Assembly (NCBI GenBank): GCA_036389135.1
Contig: DASVQP010000061.1
Span: forward strand, 1 to 64,000
DNA from: Longimicrobium sp.
GTDB lineage: Bacteria > Gemmatimonadota > Gemmatimonadetes > Longimicrobiales > Longimicrobiaceae
Direction of reading: 5' to 3'
Length of the DNA: 64,000 nucleotides
In this document: piece by piece, positions 8,289 through 16,196 of the stretch
Position numbering within the stretch: position 1 is the stretch's first letter
Layout of the letters: each line of letters starts with the position of its first letter
Program-made: the position numbers and the translations under genes
The notes under the pieces: model-generated
What the model was told of the DNA's origin: nothing
The model's database searches: none
What the model saw: only the letters and a program-made list of their open reading frames with translations

Positions 8289-8792
8289 ATGCGTAACGCA
8301 TTCTACAAGCTGCCGGTTCTGGGGATGATCGTGCTCGCCGCGGCGTGCGGCGGCGGCGACAAGCCCGCCGAGACCACCAACGACACGCCGCAGGGAAGCG
8401 CGGCCGACGTGACGCCGCAGGGTTCCAGCGGCACCGCGACCGTCACCACCGATGCGCCGAACACCTCGGCCACCACGGCGCCGGCGCAGGGCACGGTGCA
8501 CACGGTGCGGATGACCACCACCCAGGGCGGCGCCTCCGGGCAGTTCGAGCCGGCCAACATCACCGTCAAGAAGGGTGATGTGATCCACTTCGTGAGCGAG
8601 GGGAACGCGGCGCACAACGTGTCGTTCCCGGCCGATCAGAACGCAGGCAAGTCGAACCTCCCCGCCCCGAGCCAGTACCTGACCAACGGGCAGAGCTACG
8701 ATCTGCAGGTCACGCTGGACCCGGGCTCGTACAAGATCCAGTGCGACCCGCACGCCGCCATGGGGATGGTGGCCGCGATTACGGTGCAGTAA
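8289..8792 (+). CDS. Cupredoxin (plastocyanin/azurin-like) lipoprotein
   Basis: A 167-residue exported lipoprotein. The start at 8289 is preceded by CAGGAG and gives a signal peptide ending in the lipobox LAAAC. A Thr/Pro-rich linker follows, then a blue-copper domain. The four type 1 copper ligands are all visible: His in AAHNVSF, Cys in IQCDPH, His two residues later, and Met in HAAMGM. It most likely carries electrons at the periplasmic face of the inner membrane. A repeat hairpin lies directly after the stop. Confidence 0.88.
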   Translation: MRNAFYKLPVLGMIVLAAACGGGDKPAETTNDTPQGSAADVTPQGSSGTATVTTDAPNTSATTAPAQGTVHTVRMTTTQGGASGQFEPANITVKKGDVIHFVSEGNAAHNVSFPADQNAGKSNLPAPSQYLTNGQSYDLQVTLDPGSYKIQCDPHAAMGMVAAITVQ

Positions 8793-8796
8793 GGGG

Positions 8797-8845
8797 CCCT
8801 CACCCCCCCGGCCCCCCTCTCCCAAACTGCTGGGAGAGGGGGGAG
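8797..8845. repeat. C-rich REP-like hairpin (CCCTCACCCC family)
   Basis: Starts CCCTCACCCCCCCGGCC and folds into an 11-base-pair stem (8814-8824 with 8831-8841) around the loop AACTGC. Related copies occur at 41986, at 55490 (twice) and as the ends of the DUF559 unit at 56455 and 56922. Placed immediately after the cupredoxin stop it may serve as its terminator. Confidence 0.75.
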
Positions 8846-8896
8846 ATCGCGGTCATCCGCGCGGTGTTTCCGCATCGGAAAACGCATCGTGATCCG

Positions 8897-9052
8897 GTAG
8901 GGGCGCGATTTATCGCGCCCACCCTCGCCCCCACCACGCCCCGCGCCCGCGCCGACGTGGTAGGGGCAGACCTGCGTGTTCTGCCCACCCTCGCCCCCGC
9001 TTCGACCGCCGCACCAACCTCGTAGGGGCCGCCCCACGTGGCTGCCCGCGCC
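8897..9052 (+). repeat. Three-hairpin TAGGGGC composite repeat, copy 1
   Basis: Three different but related hairpins, each opening GTAGGGGC and closing GCCCACCC or GCCCGC, begin at 8897, 8960 and 9022 (62-63 bases apart). The inner sequences are GCGATTTATCGC, AGACCTGCGTGTTCT and CGCCCCACGTGGCT. The same three hairpins in the same order occur in reverse orientation at 39058-39221. Together with the preceding hairpin this fills the 8793-9099 gap; no gene is present. Confidence 0.85.
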
Positions 9053-9099
9053 CGCCCCCGCGCCGTCCGGTGTGCCTCACACGGACAAATGCGCCCTCC

Positions 9100-10071
9100 T
9101 CACCCCAAACACCGCGTGATCCCCGTCTTCGTGCTGACCGCTTCCGGCTGCACGTGGACGCGCAGGTACAGCGGCACCAGCGACCCGAACACTCCCACTC
9201 CGTCGCCGCTGACGCTGGAGATGCGCACAGGGCCGGAGGGGTTGAAGCGCCCGCCCCGCACCCCGTTCACGTAGTTGCGGTCCGCCGCGGCAACCACCAT
9301 CTCCGCCACCACGCCGTCCGGAAAGCCGGACTGCAGCGCCGCGAGCGCCGCGTTGTCGTACTCGAAGCGGTCGAAGACGCCGAACTCGCTGGGAAGCGCG
9401 ATGGTGGTGTCCTCTTCGGAGATCGCCAGCCCCACCAGCTCCAGCGGGTCCGGGATCGCCGCCTGGATCCCGCCGCGCGCGAGGGCCGCGCGGAGGTCGA
9501 AGATGCGGATGGGCGCGATGTAGCTCCACGCGCTGTCGGCGCGCGTCCACGTCACCGGAAGGATGCGGCCCGGGGACAGGGCGCACCTCGCGGAAGCGCG
9601 CGCCTCCACCCGCGTGGTGAACGGAAGGCCGGCAAGCCCAAAGGCCCCGGGAACGCGTGTGCGCCCCTGGATCACCCCCCCGTCCGGCGTCTCCACGCGC
9701 AGCAGGTACACGGCGCCGGGGCGCACCCACGACCCTTCCTCCGCCGACGACAGGTAGCAGCTCGCCTTCACCGACCCCGGCTCCTCCTTGAAGTAGTCGC
9801 CGTTGACGCGGAAGCATGCCTGGGTGGACTCCTGGAAGGTGATCGTGCGCCCGCCCTGCGCCGTGACGGTCACGCGGGCGCCCGCGACGCCGCGGACGTC
9901 GCGCCCGTCCAGCGAGCGGTGCAGGACGATCGTCTGCACGGGGGCGTCGGTGCGCAGCACGGCCTCCACCGCCACCACCTCCTCGCCCGCGGGGAGGGTG
10001 ACGCCGGCCAGCGTGCAGGCGCCCGCCAGCAGGAGCGGCGCCAGGCGTACAAAGCGGTGAAAAGGATGCAA
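9100..10071 (-). CDS. Outer-membrane-type lipoprotein, DUF4249-like
   Basis: A 323-residue lipoprotein with a signal peptide ending in the lipobox LLLAGAC (Cys19). Beta-rich, with an N-terminal region in which a value-change pattern (VTVTAQGGRTITF) resembles the Ig-like half of DUF4249 lipoproteins, which elsewhere accompany TonB receptors. Four further Cys are present. No TonB receptor gene is nearby. The family link is tentative. The C-terminus ends near the composite repeat. Confidence 0.6.
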   Translation of the reverse strand: MHPFHRFVRLAPLLLAGACTLAGVTLPAGEEVVAVEAVLRTDAPVQTIVLHRSLDGRDVRGVAGARVTVTAQGGRTITFQESTQACFRVNGDYFKEEPGSVKASCYLSSAEEGSWVRPGAVYLLRVETPDGGVIQGRTRVPGAFGLAGLPFTTRVEARASARCALSPGRILPVTWTRADSAWSYIAPIRIFDLRAALARGGIQAAIPDPLELVGLAISEEDTTIALPSEFGVFDRFEYDNAALAALQSGFPDGVVAEMVVAAADRNYVNGVRGGRFNPSGPVRISSVSGDGVGVFGSLVPLYLRVHVQPEAVSTKTGITRCLG

Positions 10072-10328
10072 GTGGAGCCACGATGTGAAAGGAGCGCGCG
10101 CGGGCCGCCAGCAGCGGCACTATCCATACCCCGGAACGCCCCGGATGGGGTCCACCGTGCGCAGAAGGCAGGCTGCTACCGTTGCAGAGTTGGCCCGGAC
10201 TCTGCAACTGATAGAGGCCAGAACACAACGGCGCGGCCCGGGTTGCAGAATCGTAAGTCACGTGTTAGATTGGAGTTACGTGAACTGCGCGGGTCGCAAG
10301 ACACTTTGGCAACCAGCAGGAGAGAGCG

Positions 10329-10904
10329 ATGCGTGTCCTCAAAGCAGCACTTGTGGTGTCCGTTCTGGTGGGCGCAGCGGCATGCGGGCGCGATGCCGCA
10401 CCGAAGGCCACCGCTCCCTCCAGCGACCTGACCTGGCTGGACAGCCTGGGCGTCTCCGACGCGGCGGTGAAGACGATGGCTCCGGCGGCGGCATCGCCCA
10501 CGGAGCTGGGGCTTGCGGCGACCGACTCGGCCGCGCCGATGCTGGCGGCCGCGGCGCCGGTCAAGGAGCCGGTGGTAAAGTCCTCCACGTCGAGCACGCG
10601 CCGCACCACCGCGCGCCGCTCGTCCTCGGGGCGCAGGCGCTCCAGCGCGAGCAGCTCGGGTAGCTACAGCGGCAGCTCGGGCGGGTACGAGAGCAGCGGC
10701 ACCTACCGCGCGCCCACGGCGGTGGTGAAGCGCAACACGCGCCGTGACGCCGTCATCGGCGCGGGTGCGGGCGCGGTGATCGGGGCGGTGGCCGGCGGGC
10801 GCAACCACCGGGTGCGCGGAGCCGTGATCGGCGCCGTCGCCGGGGGCGCCGCGGGCGCCATCATCGGGCACCACGTGGACAAGAAGACCGTCTACGTCCC
10901 CTGA
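10329..10904 (+). CDS. Lipoprotein with Ser-rich linker and C-terminal glycine-zipper
   Basis: A 191-residue protein beginning with a lipoprotein signal (lipobox GAAAC, Cys19). Residues 85-120 are Ser/Thr/Arg-rich and look disordered. The last 55 residues contain two glycine-zipper segments (IGAGAGAVIGAVAGG and AVIGAVAGGAAGAIIG), as in the YMGG/Rick_17kDa-like envelope proteins. It probably packs against or inserts in the outer membrane. An AGGAG ribosome site precedes the ATG. Short zipper proteins often respond to envelope stress, which the sequence itself does not show. Confidence 0.75.
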   Translation: MRVLKAALVVSVLVGAAACGRDAAPKATAPSSDLTWLDSLGVSDAAVKTMAPAAASPTELGLAATDSAAPMLAAAAPVKEPVVKSSTSSTRRTTARRSSSGRRRSSASSSGSYSGSSGGYESSGTYRAPTAVVKRNTRRDAVIGAGAGAVIGAVAGGRNHRVRGAVIGAVAGGAAGAIIGHHVDKKTVYVP

Positions 10905-10925
10905 TCGGCGGGTGTTGGGGGAGAG

Positions 10926-10964
10926 CGGCGGGCCGGGCGATTTCGCCCGGCCCGCCGTCGTTTG
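10926..10964 (+). terminator. Strong hairpin terminator after the glycine-zipper gene
   Basis: Stem of at least 13 GC base pairs (10926-10938 with 10945-10957) beginning 22 bases after the stop. The T-run is weak (TCGTTTG), so termination may be partial. Confidence 0.75.
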
Positions 10965-11165
10965 TGCATCCCCCGCATCCTTCCAAATCGCCTTCCGGAA
11001 TCGCCGCTGGAATGCGTAAGGTACAGTCATTGCGTTACTTACCCGCAATTCTCCGGCATCGGCGGGCGAGAGCCGCCCCATCCGGATCGAGAGGCGCCGC
11101 AAAGGGGAGGTTCCGATGACGCACCAGCAAAGGGTGCATCCGCGGACCGCGGGGGAGGACTGACG

Positions 11166-11516
11166 ATGCCGCACCGGACCTTCCGCGACGCGGACGGGGT
11201 GGAGTGGCAGGTGTGGAACGTGGTGCCGCACGTCCTGCAGGAGGGAGCCGAGCGCCGGGTCCGCGTCCGCCGTGACCCCGAGCCGGAGCCCCACGATCCC
11301 GAGCGCCGCGAGCACCCTGACCGGCGCCGCGCGGCCGAACGGCGCGCCCGCCTGCGCATGCACCTCAGCCCGTCGCTGCAGGGCGGGTGGCTGGTGTTCG
11401 AGGCGGACACGGAAAAGCGGCGCATCACCCCGATCCCGCAGGGGTGGGACTTGCTTCCGGACGACGAGCTGGACCGCATCCGGCTCCTCGCCGACCCCGT
11501 GCCCCGGCGGAGCTGA
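11166..11516 (+). CDS. Small W-x-VW-x-V-x-P family protein, copy 1
   Basis: A 116-residue soluble protein I cannot assign. It opens with RTFRDADGVEWQVWNVVP, has a charged Arg-rich middle (RRDPEPEPHDPERRE), and ends with GGWLVFEADTEKRRITPIPQGWDLLPDDEL. A paralogue follows after 6 bases and a third copy lies at 24874. All three share the same order: an aromatic D-G-x-x-W-x-VW-x-V-x-P start, a variable DRR-rich centre, and an L-x-GWL-x-F-E / R-R-x-P-x-P-x-x-W end. The architecture suggests a small beta domain with a flexible insert. A GGGAGGACT ribosome site precedes the ATG at 11166. Confidence 0.75.
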   Translation: MPHRTFRDADGVEWQVWNVVPHVLQEGAERRVRVRRDPEPEPHDPERREHPDRRRAAERRARLRMHLSPSLQGGWLVFEADTEKRRITPIPQGWDLLPDDELDRIRLLADPVPRRS

Positions 11517-11522
11517 CGTCCA

Positions 11523-11867
11523 ATGCCGCTGCGCACCTTTCGGGACCCGGACGGCATCGAGTGGCAGGTGTGGAGCGTCGTGCCCGGCGCGCGCACCTCG
11601 GCGGAGCGGCGCGCGGGCTTCGACCGCCGCAGCCCGGACCCGGTGCTCCGCCCGCCGGGCTCGGACCGGCGCGAGAGCACCGACCGGCGCCGCCCCGCCG
11701 TCGCGCTTCCGCCGCAGCTCATGGAGGGGTGGCTGATCTTCGAGGGCCCCGGTGAGCGCCGCCGTCTTACCCCCATCCCGCCGCACTGGGACGCGCTCCC
11801 CGAGCCCGACCTCGAGCGCCTTCGCGTGCGCGCCCTCCCCGCCACGCGCCTTCGCGGCGAGGAGTAG
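11523..11867 (+). CDS. Small W-x-VW-x-V-x-P family protein, copy 2
   Basis: A 114-residue paralogue of the preceding gene, six bases downstream and clearly cotranscribed. It has RTFRDPDGIEWQVWSVVP at the start, a basic centre (DRRESTDRRR), and GWLIFEGPGERRRLTPIPPHW at the end. About half of the positions match copy 1 by eye. Function unknown. A CACAGAG repeat lies right after the stop, between this gene and a convergent membrane-protein gene. Confidence 0.75.
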   Translation: MPLRTFRDPDGIEWQVWSVVPGARTSAERRAGFDRRSPDPVLRPPGSDRRESTDRRRPAVALPPQLMEGWLIFEGPGERRRLTPIPPHWDALPEPDLERLRVRALPATRLRGEE

Positions 11868-11874
11868 AACAGCA

Positions 11875-11960
11875 TCACACAGAGGGCACAGAAGGAACAG
11901 AAAGCCACAGAGAAAACCTCTTGTGGTTCTCTCGGTGGCTCTGTGCCTCTGTGTGAGGCC
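11875..11960. repeat. CACAGAG inverted-repeat element, copy A
   Basis: TCACACAGAG at the left end is mirrored by CTCTGTGTGA at the right end, with a second internal pair (GCCACAGAGA / TCTCGGTGGC), so the whole 86 bases can fold on itself. It lies exactly between the convergent 3' ends at 11867 and 11975. Other copies: 20199, 28177, 57818 (half) and 61231. Confidence 0.85.
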
Positions 11961-11974
11961 GCAGCTCGGCGAGG

Positions 11975-13093
11975 CTAGCGCGGCGCCTGAGTCCTGCGGT
12001 ACGCGCGGATGGCGGCGATCTGCGCGGCGAGCGTGCCGATCAGGGGGAAGACGGGGGCGACCAGGATCAGCATCATCCCCGACGAGTACGACATCCGGTT
12101 GGTGACGTACTCGTTGATGAACGGCCCCGCCGCACGCTCGATCCAGCCGGGGATCAGGAGGAGCGTGATGATGGCGGCGATGGTCCACGCCATCGCCAGC
12201 GCAAAGGAGACCGGAAGCGCCCATCCCGCGCCGCGCCCGCGCTCACCGAGCGAGCGGCCCGTCGTGCGCCCGCCGAGGATGCACAGCCAGAGCCCCGCCG
12301 CGCAGAACGCCATCCACAGCCCGTGGCGCCACCCCGACGACGGCTCGGGCGCCCGCGCGCTCAGCGCCAGCGCGTCGGCGGGGATCCCCTGCCAGCTCCC
12401 CACCAGCGCGCGTCCGTCGCGGCGAAGTCCGGGCGTGGCGGCGGCGTCCCAGCCGCGCGGCAGCTCCACGCGCACGTCCAGCCGCCCAAAGCCGCCCCAC
12501 TCGCGCGCCGGCGCCAGCACGTAGCCGAGCTGCCACACCGGCATCAGCCCATCGGTCTGGTAGACGGCCGCCTGGGCGGGGTAGCGCACGCGGATCTCGT
12601 GGCGGCCGGGGGGGAGCGGGAGCTCGAAGGCGAGGGCGCCGGCCTCCTTCGAGGTGTACGCCAATGCATCGCCGCCGCCGGGATGCGGCGTCTCCGCCGG
12701 GGCGCGCCAGCTCGCGGGGAGCGGCCCCGGCTGCGTGCGCCGGCTGGGAACGGGGCGCCCATCCAGCCACACCTGCCCCGCGCCGCCCAGCCCGTCCGCC
12801 ACGAAGAGGAGCCGCACCGTGCGCGCCGCCCCGTCGTTGCGGGTTCGGTAGGTCGCGTCCACCATCGCGGGCTTCGCCTTCGCCAGCGGCCGCAGGTCGA
12901 TCAGTAGCCGCTCGTGCTCCACCACCACGTCGCGCAGCCCGCCCGCCGGCTCACCCGCGGGGCCGCCGGGCCGCAGCGGCGCCGGCTCCGGCGGCTCGGC
13001 CATGTTGGCCCACAGGAGCGCCGGCAGCGCGAGAAGGAGCGCGCCAACGAGGAGCGCCGGCCAGCGGCGGAGGGGAGGTGTGTGCGGGTGCAT
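11975..13093 (-). CDS. Exported membrane protein with beta-rich ectodomain
   Basis: A 372-residue protein with a signal/anchor helix (about residues 10-27, ending in ALLWANMAEPP), a large extracytoplasmic part rich in beta strands (residues 30-270), and three C-terminal membrane helices between about 275 and 360. The ectodomain includes VDATYRTRNDGAARTVRLLFVADG, typical of proteins that assemble beta-sandwich units. No characterised family is recognised. I start at the ATG at 13093 because it gives a clean signal peptide; the frame is open for 67 more codons of basic, low-complexity sequence. Confidence 0.65.
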   Translation of the reverse strand: MHPHTPPLRRWPALLVGALLLALPALLWANMAEPPEPAPLRPGGPAGEPAGGLRDVVVEHERLLIDLRPLAKAKPAMVDATYRTRNDGAARTVRLLFVADGLGGAGQVWLDGRPVPSRRTQPGPLPASWRAPAETPHPGGGDALAYTSKEAGALAFELPLPPGRHEIRVRYPAQAAVYQTDGLMPVWQLGYVLAPAREWGGFGRLDVRVELPRGWDAAATPGLRRDGRALVGSWQGIPADALALSARAPEPSSGWRHGLWMAFCAAGLWLCILGGRTTGRSLGERGRGAGWALPVSFALAMAWTIAAIITLLLIPGWIERAAGPFINEYVTNRMSYSSGMMLILVAPVFPLIGTLAAQIAAIRAYRRTQAPR

Positions 13094-13335
13094 CGAATGC
13101 CGGAGGCGGGGGAGCGATTCGTACGCGATCGAACTCCAGGATGGCCGGCGCGCGTGACCTGCGCGTGATCCACGCGTCACATCATCAGGAGACGAGCGGG
13201 AAGTTACGAAGCGGCGAGCCACGGCGGAAGCGCGGGGTGCGCGGTTTCGCTCCCGCCCGCGCGTTGCTAAATTAACCGCACCCCGCAGCCCCAACGGTGG
13301 ATGCGCCTCGATCGTTCCAGGAGTCGTTCAATCGC

Positions 13336-15369
13336 ATGACCTTTCGCAAGCCGCTCGCGTGCGCCGTGGTGCTCGCGTCCGTGCTCGCTCTTCCCGCGGC
13401 GGGCCAGCGCCCCGGCGGGCAGATGCTGGACCCGGCCGACCGGGACACCACCTGCGCCCCCTGCCGCGACTTCTACCAGTGGGCCAACGGCGGGTGGCTG
13501 GCGCGCAGCACCATTCCGCCGGCGTACACCAGCTGGGGGAACTTCGACGAGCTCCGCGACCGCAACCAGGCCGTGCTGCGCGGCCTCCTGGAGGCGGCGG
13601 CCCGCAACGCCGCGCGCGCACCCGCGGGGAGCAACGAGCGCAAGCTGGGCGTCTTCTACGCCACCTGCATGGACACGGCGCGCGCCAATCGCGACGGGCG
13701 CCTGCCGCTGGTGGCGGAGCTGGCCCGCATCGACGCCGTCCGCAGCCGCGCCGCGCTGGTGGCGGAGGTGGCGCGGCTGCACCAGATGGGCGCGGCGTCG
13801 ATGTTCGGCTTCGGCGCGGCGCCCGACCTCAAGAACAGCACGCGCACCATCGCGCAGCTGGGGCAGGGCGGGCTGGGGCTTCCCGATCGCGACTTCTACA
13901 CCCGCACGGACAGCGCTGCGCAGCGCATCCGCGCAGAGTACGTGGCGCACGTGGGGCGGATGCTCGCGCTGGCCGGGCGCCGCGACGGGCACGCCGAGGC
14001 CGAGCGGGTGATGGCCATCGAGACCGCGCTGGCGACGGCTTCGATGACCCGCGTGCAGCAGCGCGACCCCACCGCCACGTACCACATGATGCCTGTGGCG
14101 CGGCTCCAGGCGCTCACCCCGCGCTGGGACTGGGCCGCCTACCTGCGTGCCCGCGGCGCGCCCCCCATCGACAGCATCAACGTCCGCCAGCCGGACTTCA
14201 TCCGCGCGCTGGACGGGATGCTCGCCACCGTGCCGCTGGCGGACTGGCGATCGTACATGCGCGCGCACCTGGTGCGGTCCTCCGCATCGGCGCTCTCGCG
14301 CGCCTTCCTGGACGAGCAGTTCCGGATGCAGCAGGTGCTCACCGGCACCCGCGAGCAGCTTCCCCGCTGGAGGCGCTGCCTGGCCGCGACCGACGCCCAC
14401 ATGGGCGACGCGCTGGGCGAGGCGTACGTGCGGCGCACCTTCACCCCGCAGGCCCGCGCGCGTGCCCTGCGCATGGTGGAGAACATGCGCTCCGCGCTCC
14501 GCGAGCGGCTGCACGGGCTGGATTGGATGACGGACTCCACCCGCGCGGAGGCGCTCGCCAAGCTCGGCTCCTTCCGCGAGAAGATCGGCTACCCGGAGCG
14601 GTGGCGCGACTACTCGGCGCTGGAGATCCGGCCGGGGTCGCACTTGGAGAACGTGCGCCGCGCCACCCGCTGGGCCACCGCGCGGGGCGTCGCCCGCATC
14701 GGCCGGCCGGTGGACCGCGGCGAGTGGTCGATGACGGCGCCCGCCGTCAACGCCTACTACAACGCATCGCTCAACGAGATCGTCTTTCCGGCGGGGATCC
14801 TGCAGCCTCCGTTCTTCGACGCGGCGGCCGACGATGCGGCCAACTACGGCGGGATCGGCGCCGTGATCGGCCATGAGATGGCCCACGGCTTCGACGACCA
14901 GGGGCGCCGCTTCGACTCGCGGGGCAACCTGCGCGACTGGTGGACCCCCGCCGACGCCGCCGCCTTTCGCGAGCAGGCGAAGCGCGTGGCCGAGCAGTAC
15001 TCCGGCTACGTGGTGATCGACACGCTGCGTGTGAACGGCGCCCTCACGCTGGGCGAGAACATCGCGGATCTGGGCGGGCTCACCATCGCCTTCCACGCGC
15101 TGCAGAAGGAGCTCGCCGGCAAGCCGCGCCCCCCGCTGATCGATGGTTTCACGCCGGAGCAGCGCTTCTTCCTAGCCTGGGCGCAGATCTGGCGCCGCAA
15201 CGCCCGCCCGGAGGTGATGCGCCTGCAGGCCACCACGGACCCGCACGCGCCCTCCCGCTGGCGCACCAACGGCCCCCTGGCCAACATGCCCGAGTTCGCC
15301 CGCGCCTTCCACTGCGCCCCCGGCGACCCCATGGTCCGCCCCGACAGCATCCGCGCCCGCATCTGGTAG
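13336..15369 (+). CDS. M13 family zinc metallopeptidase (neprilysin/PepO-like)
   Basis: A 677-residue secreted oligopeptidase. The signal peptide ends at LALPAAGQ. The N-terminal M13 domain is followed by the catalytic domain with HEMAH (His513, Glu514, His517), the third zinc ligand in ENIADLGG (Glu574), and the upstream NAYYN substrate-binding motif, all matching neprilysin. It should cleave short peptides in the periplasm. Start at 13336: AGGAG lies about 13 bases upstream; an in-frame ATG at 13297 would put 13 residues before the signal. The gene stands alone and ends in a strong terminator. Confidence 0.92.
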   Translation: MTFRKPLACAVVLASVLALPAAGQRPGGQMLDPADRDTTCAPCRDFYQWANGGWLARSTIPPAYTSWGNFDELRDRNQAVLRGLLEAAARNAARAPAGSNERKLGVFYATCMDTARANRDGRLPLVAELARIDAVRSRAALVAEVARLHQMGAASMFGFGAAPDLKNSTRTIAQLGQGGLGLPDRDFYTRTDSAAQRIRAEYVAHVGRMLALAGRRDGHAEAERVMAIETALATASMTRVQQRDPTATYHMMPVARLQALTPRWDWAAYLRARGAPPIDSINVRQPDFIRALDGMLATVPLADWRSYMRAHLVRSSASALSRAFLDEQFRMQQVLTGTREQLPRWRRCLAATDAHMGDALGEAYVRRTFTPQARARALRMVENMRSALRERLHGLDWMTDSTRAEALAKLGSFREKIGYPERWRDYSALEIRPGSHLENVRRATRWATARGVARIGRPVDRGEWSMTAPAVNAYYNASLNEIVFPAGILQPPFFDAAADDAANYGGIGAVIGHEMAHGFDDQGRRFDSRGNLRDWWTPADAAAFREQAKRVAEQYSGYVVIDTLRVNGALTLGENIADLGGLTIAFHALQKELAGKPRPPLIDGFTPEQRFFLAWAQIWRRNARPEVMRLQATTDPHAPSRWRTNGPLANMPEFARAFHCAPGDPMVRPDSIRARIW

Positions 15370-15393
15370 TGGTTGCGGGTGGATGACAGATGA

Positions 15394-15427
15394 GGGCGCC
15401 GGTCCGTGTGGACCGGCGCCCTTTTTC
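15394..15427 (+). terminator. Rho-independent terminator of the M13 peptidase gene
   Basis: A perfect 12-base-pair GC stem (15394-15405 with 15410-15421), GTGT loop and five T. Confidence 0.93.
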
Positions 15428-15461
15428 GATTTGGGACCCCACCAGATTGGCTCGGGCACGG

Positions 15462-15630
15462 GGCGAGTGAACTCGCGGCAACAACAGCACAAAGTCCGCC
15501 TGCGCGGACTCGGGGGCGAGATTCGTTCGGGCGGCGGGGGCGGCGGTCGGGCCGATCCTGCGGTGCTCGAGACCGCTTCAGCGGTCTCCCGTGGTTCCAG
15601 CCGGGGGCTTCAGCCCCCGGTCACGCGGTC
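15462..15630 (+). repeat. Multi-hairpin AGTCCGCCTGCGCGGACT element, copy a
   Basis: Begins GGCGAGTGAACTCGC, then a run of small stem-loops: TCCGCCTGCGCGGA, ACCGCTTCAGCGGT and CCGGGGGCTTCAGCCCCCGG. Related copies: 18205, 24578 (nearly full length), 39259 (first part, reversed) and a fragment at 42082. The last hairpin supplies the TGA stop and final codons of the leftward gene at 15610. Confidence 0.82.
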
Positions 15631-16188
15631 CGCGCAGAAATAACCGCCCGCGCGCTGCTCTCCGCCGCTCTCCCACCGCCCGGCGAAGCGGTCCGGAGTG
15701 ATGGAGGTGACAAAGAACGCAAAGCTCGCCCCGTCGAATCGGAGCGGACCCGCACGGTTCGCGTCGGCGCCCAGGCGCAGGGTGATGGCCTGCGCACCCG
15801 CGCGCTCCCACTCCATCGCCAGCACCCCCGGCCCCGCGGGATCGTCGCGCCCAACGTCGCCCGGCGCGACGGCGCCCACGGACGCCGGCGCCAGGTCGGT
15901 GGTGCCGTAGAGCGGGTACCGCACCCGCTCCGCCGGGGCGATCGGGGGCGGACGGTTGCCGAAGGGGCGCAGCCGCAGCGTCCCCGAGGCGGAGCTTCCT
16001 GAACGCGGGCCGCTGGTGGCGGTCAGCGCGAGGTGGAACTCACCGGCCAGCACGTCCGCGCGGGAGCCGGCGGCGAGCTCCCCCTGCACGGGCGCGCACG
16101 GGGCCGGCGCGGGGACGCGCGGCGCGCACGACGTCCACCCCGCCAGCGCGAGCGCCGCCCCCAGGACGAGCCCGGGGGAGCGCGCCAT
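15610..16188 (-). CDS. Lipoprotein of unknown function
   Basis: A 192-residue exported protein; the signal peptide ends in a lipobox-like AGWTSC (Cys21). The body is beta-rich with repeated strands (FHLALTATSG, GTLRLRPFG, AITLRLGAD, FAFFVTSITPDRFAGRWESG), which suggests a single beta-barrel or sandwich that recalls bacterial lipocalin-like lipoproteins. The C-terminal residues RVTGG and the stop are encoded by the adjacent hairpin repeat, so the original end of the protein may have been altered. It follows the Ig-repeat protease gene by 8 bases. Confidence 0.6.
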   Translation of the reverse strand: MARSPGLVLGAALALAGWTSCAPRVPAPAPCAPVQGELAAGSRADVLAGEFHLALTATSGPRSGSSASGTLRLRPFGNRPPPIAPAERVRYPLYGTTDLAPASVGAVAPGDVGRDDPAGPGVLAMEWERAGAQAITLRLGADANRAGPLRFDGASFAFFVTSITPDRFAGRWESGGEQRAGGYFCADRVTGG

Positions 16189-16196
16189 GCCCGCCC

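Noticed and set aside
8897..9052. Possible CRISPR array from the 62-base spaced GTAGGGGC units
   Set aside because: Only three units, each with a different inner hairpin; the second array repeats the same inner sequences, which spacers would not do, and no cas gene is present.
10176..12224. Long leftward reading frame across four genes
   Set aside because: It crosses real rightward genes and repeats, has no recognisable protein sequence and follows from high GC.
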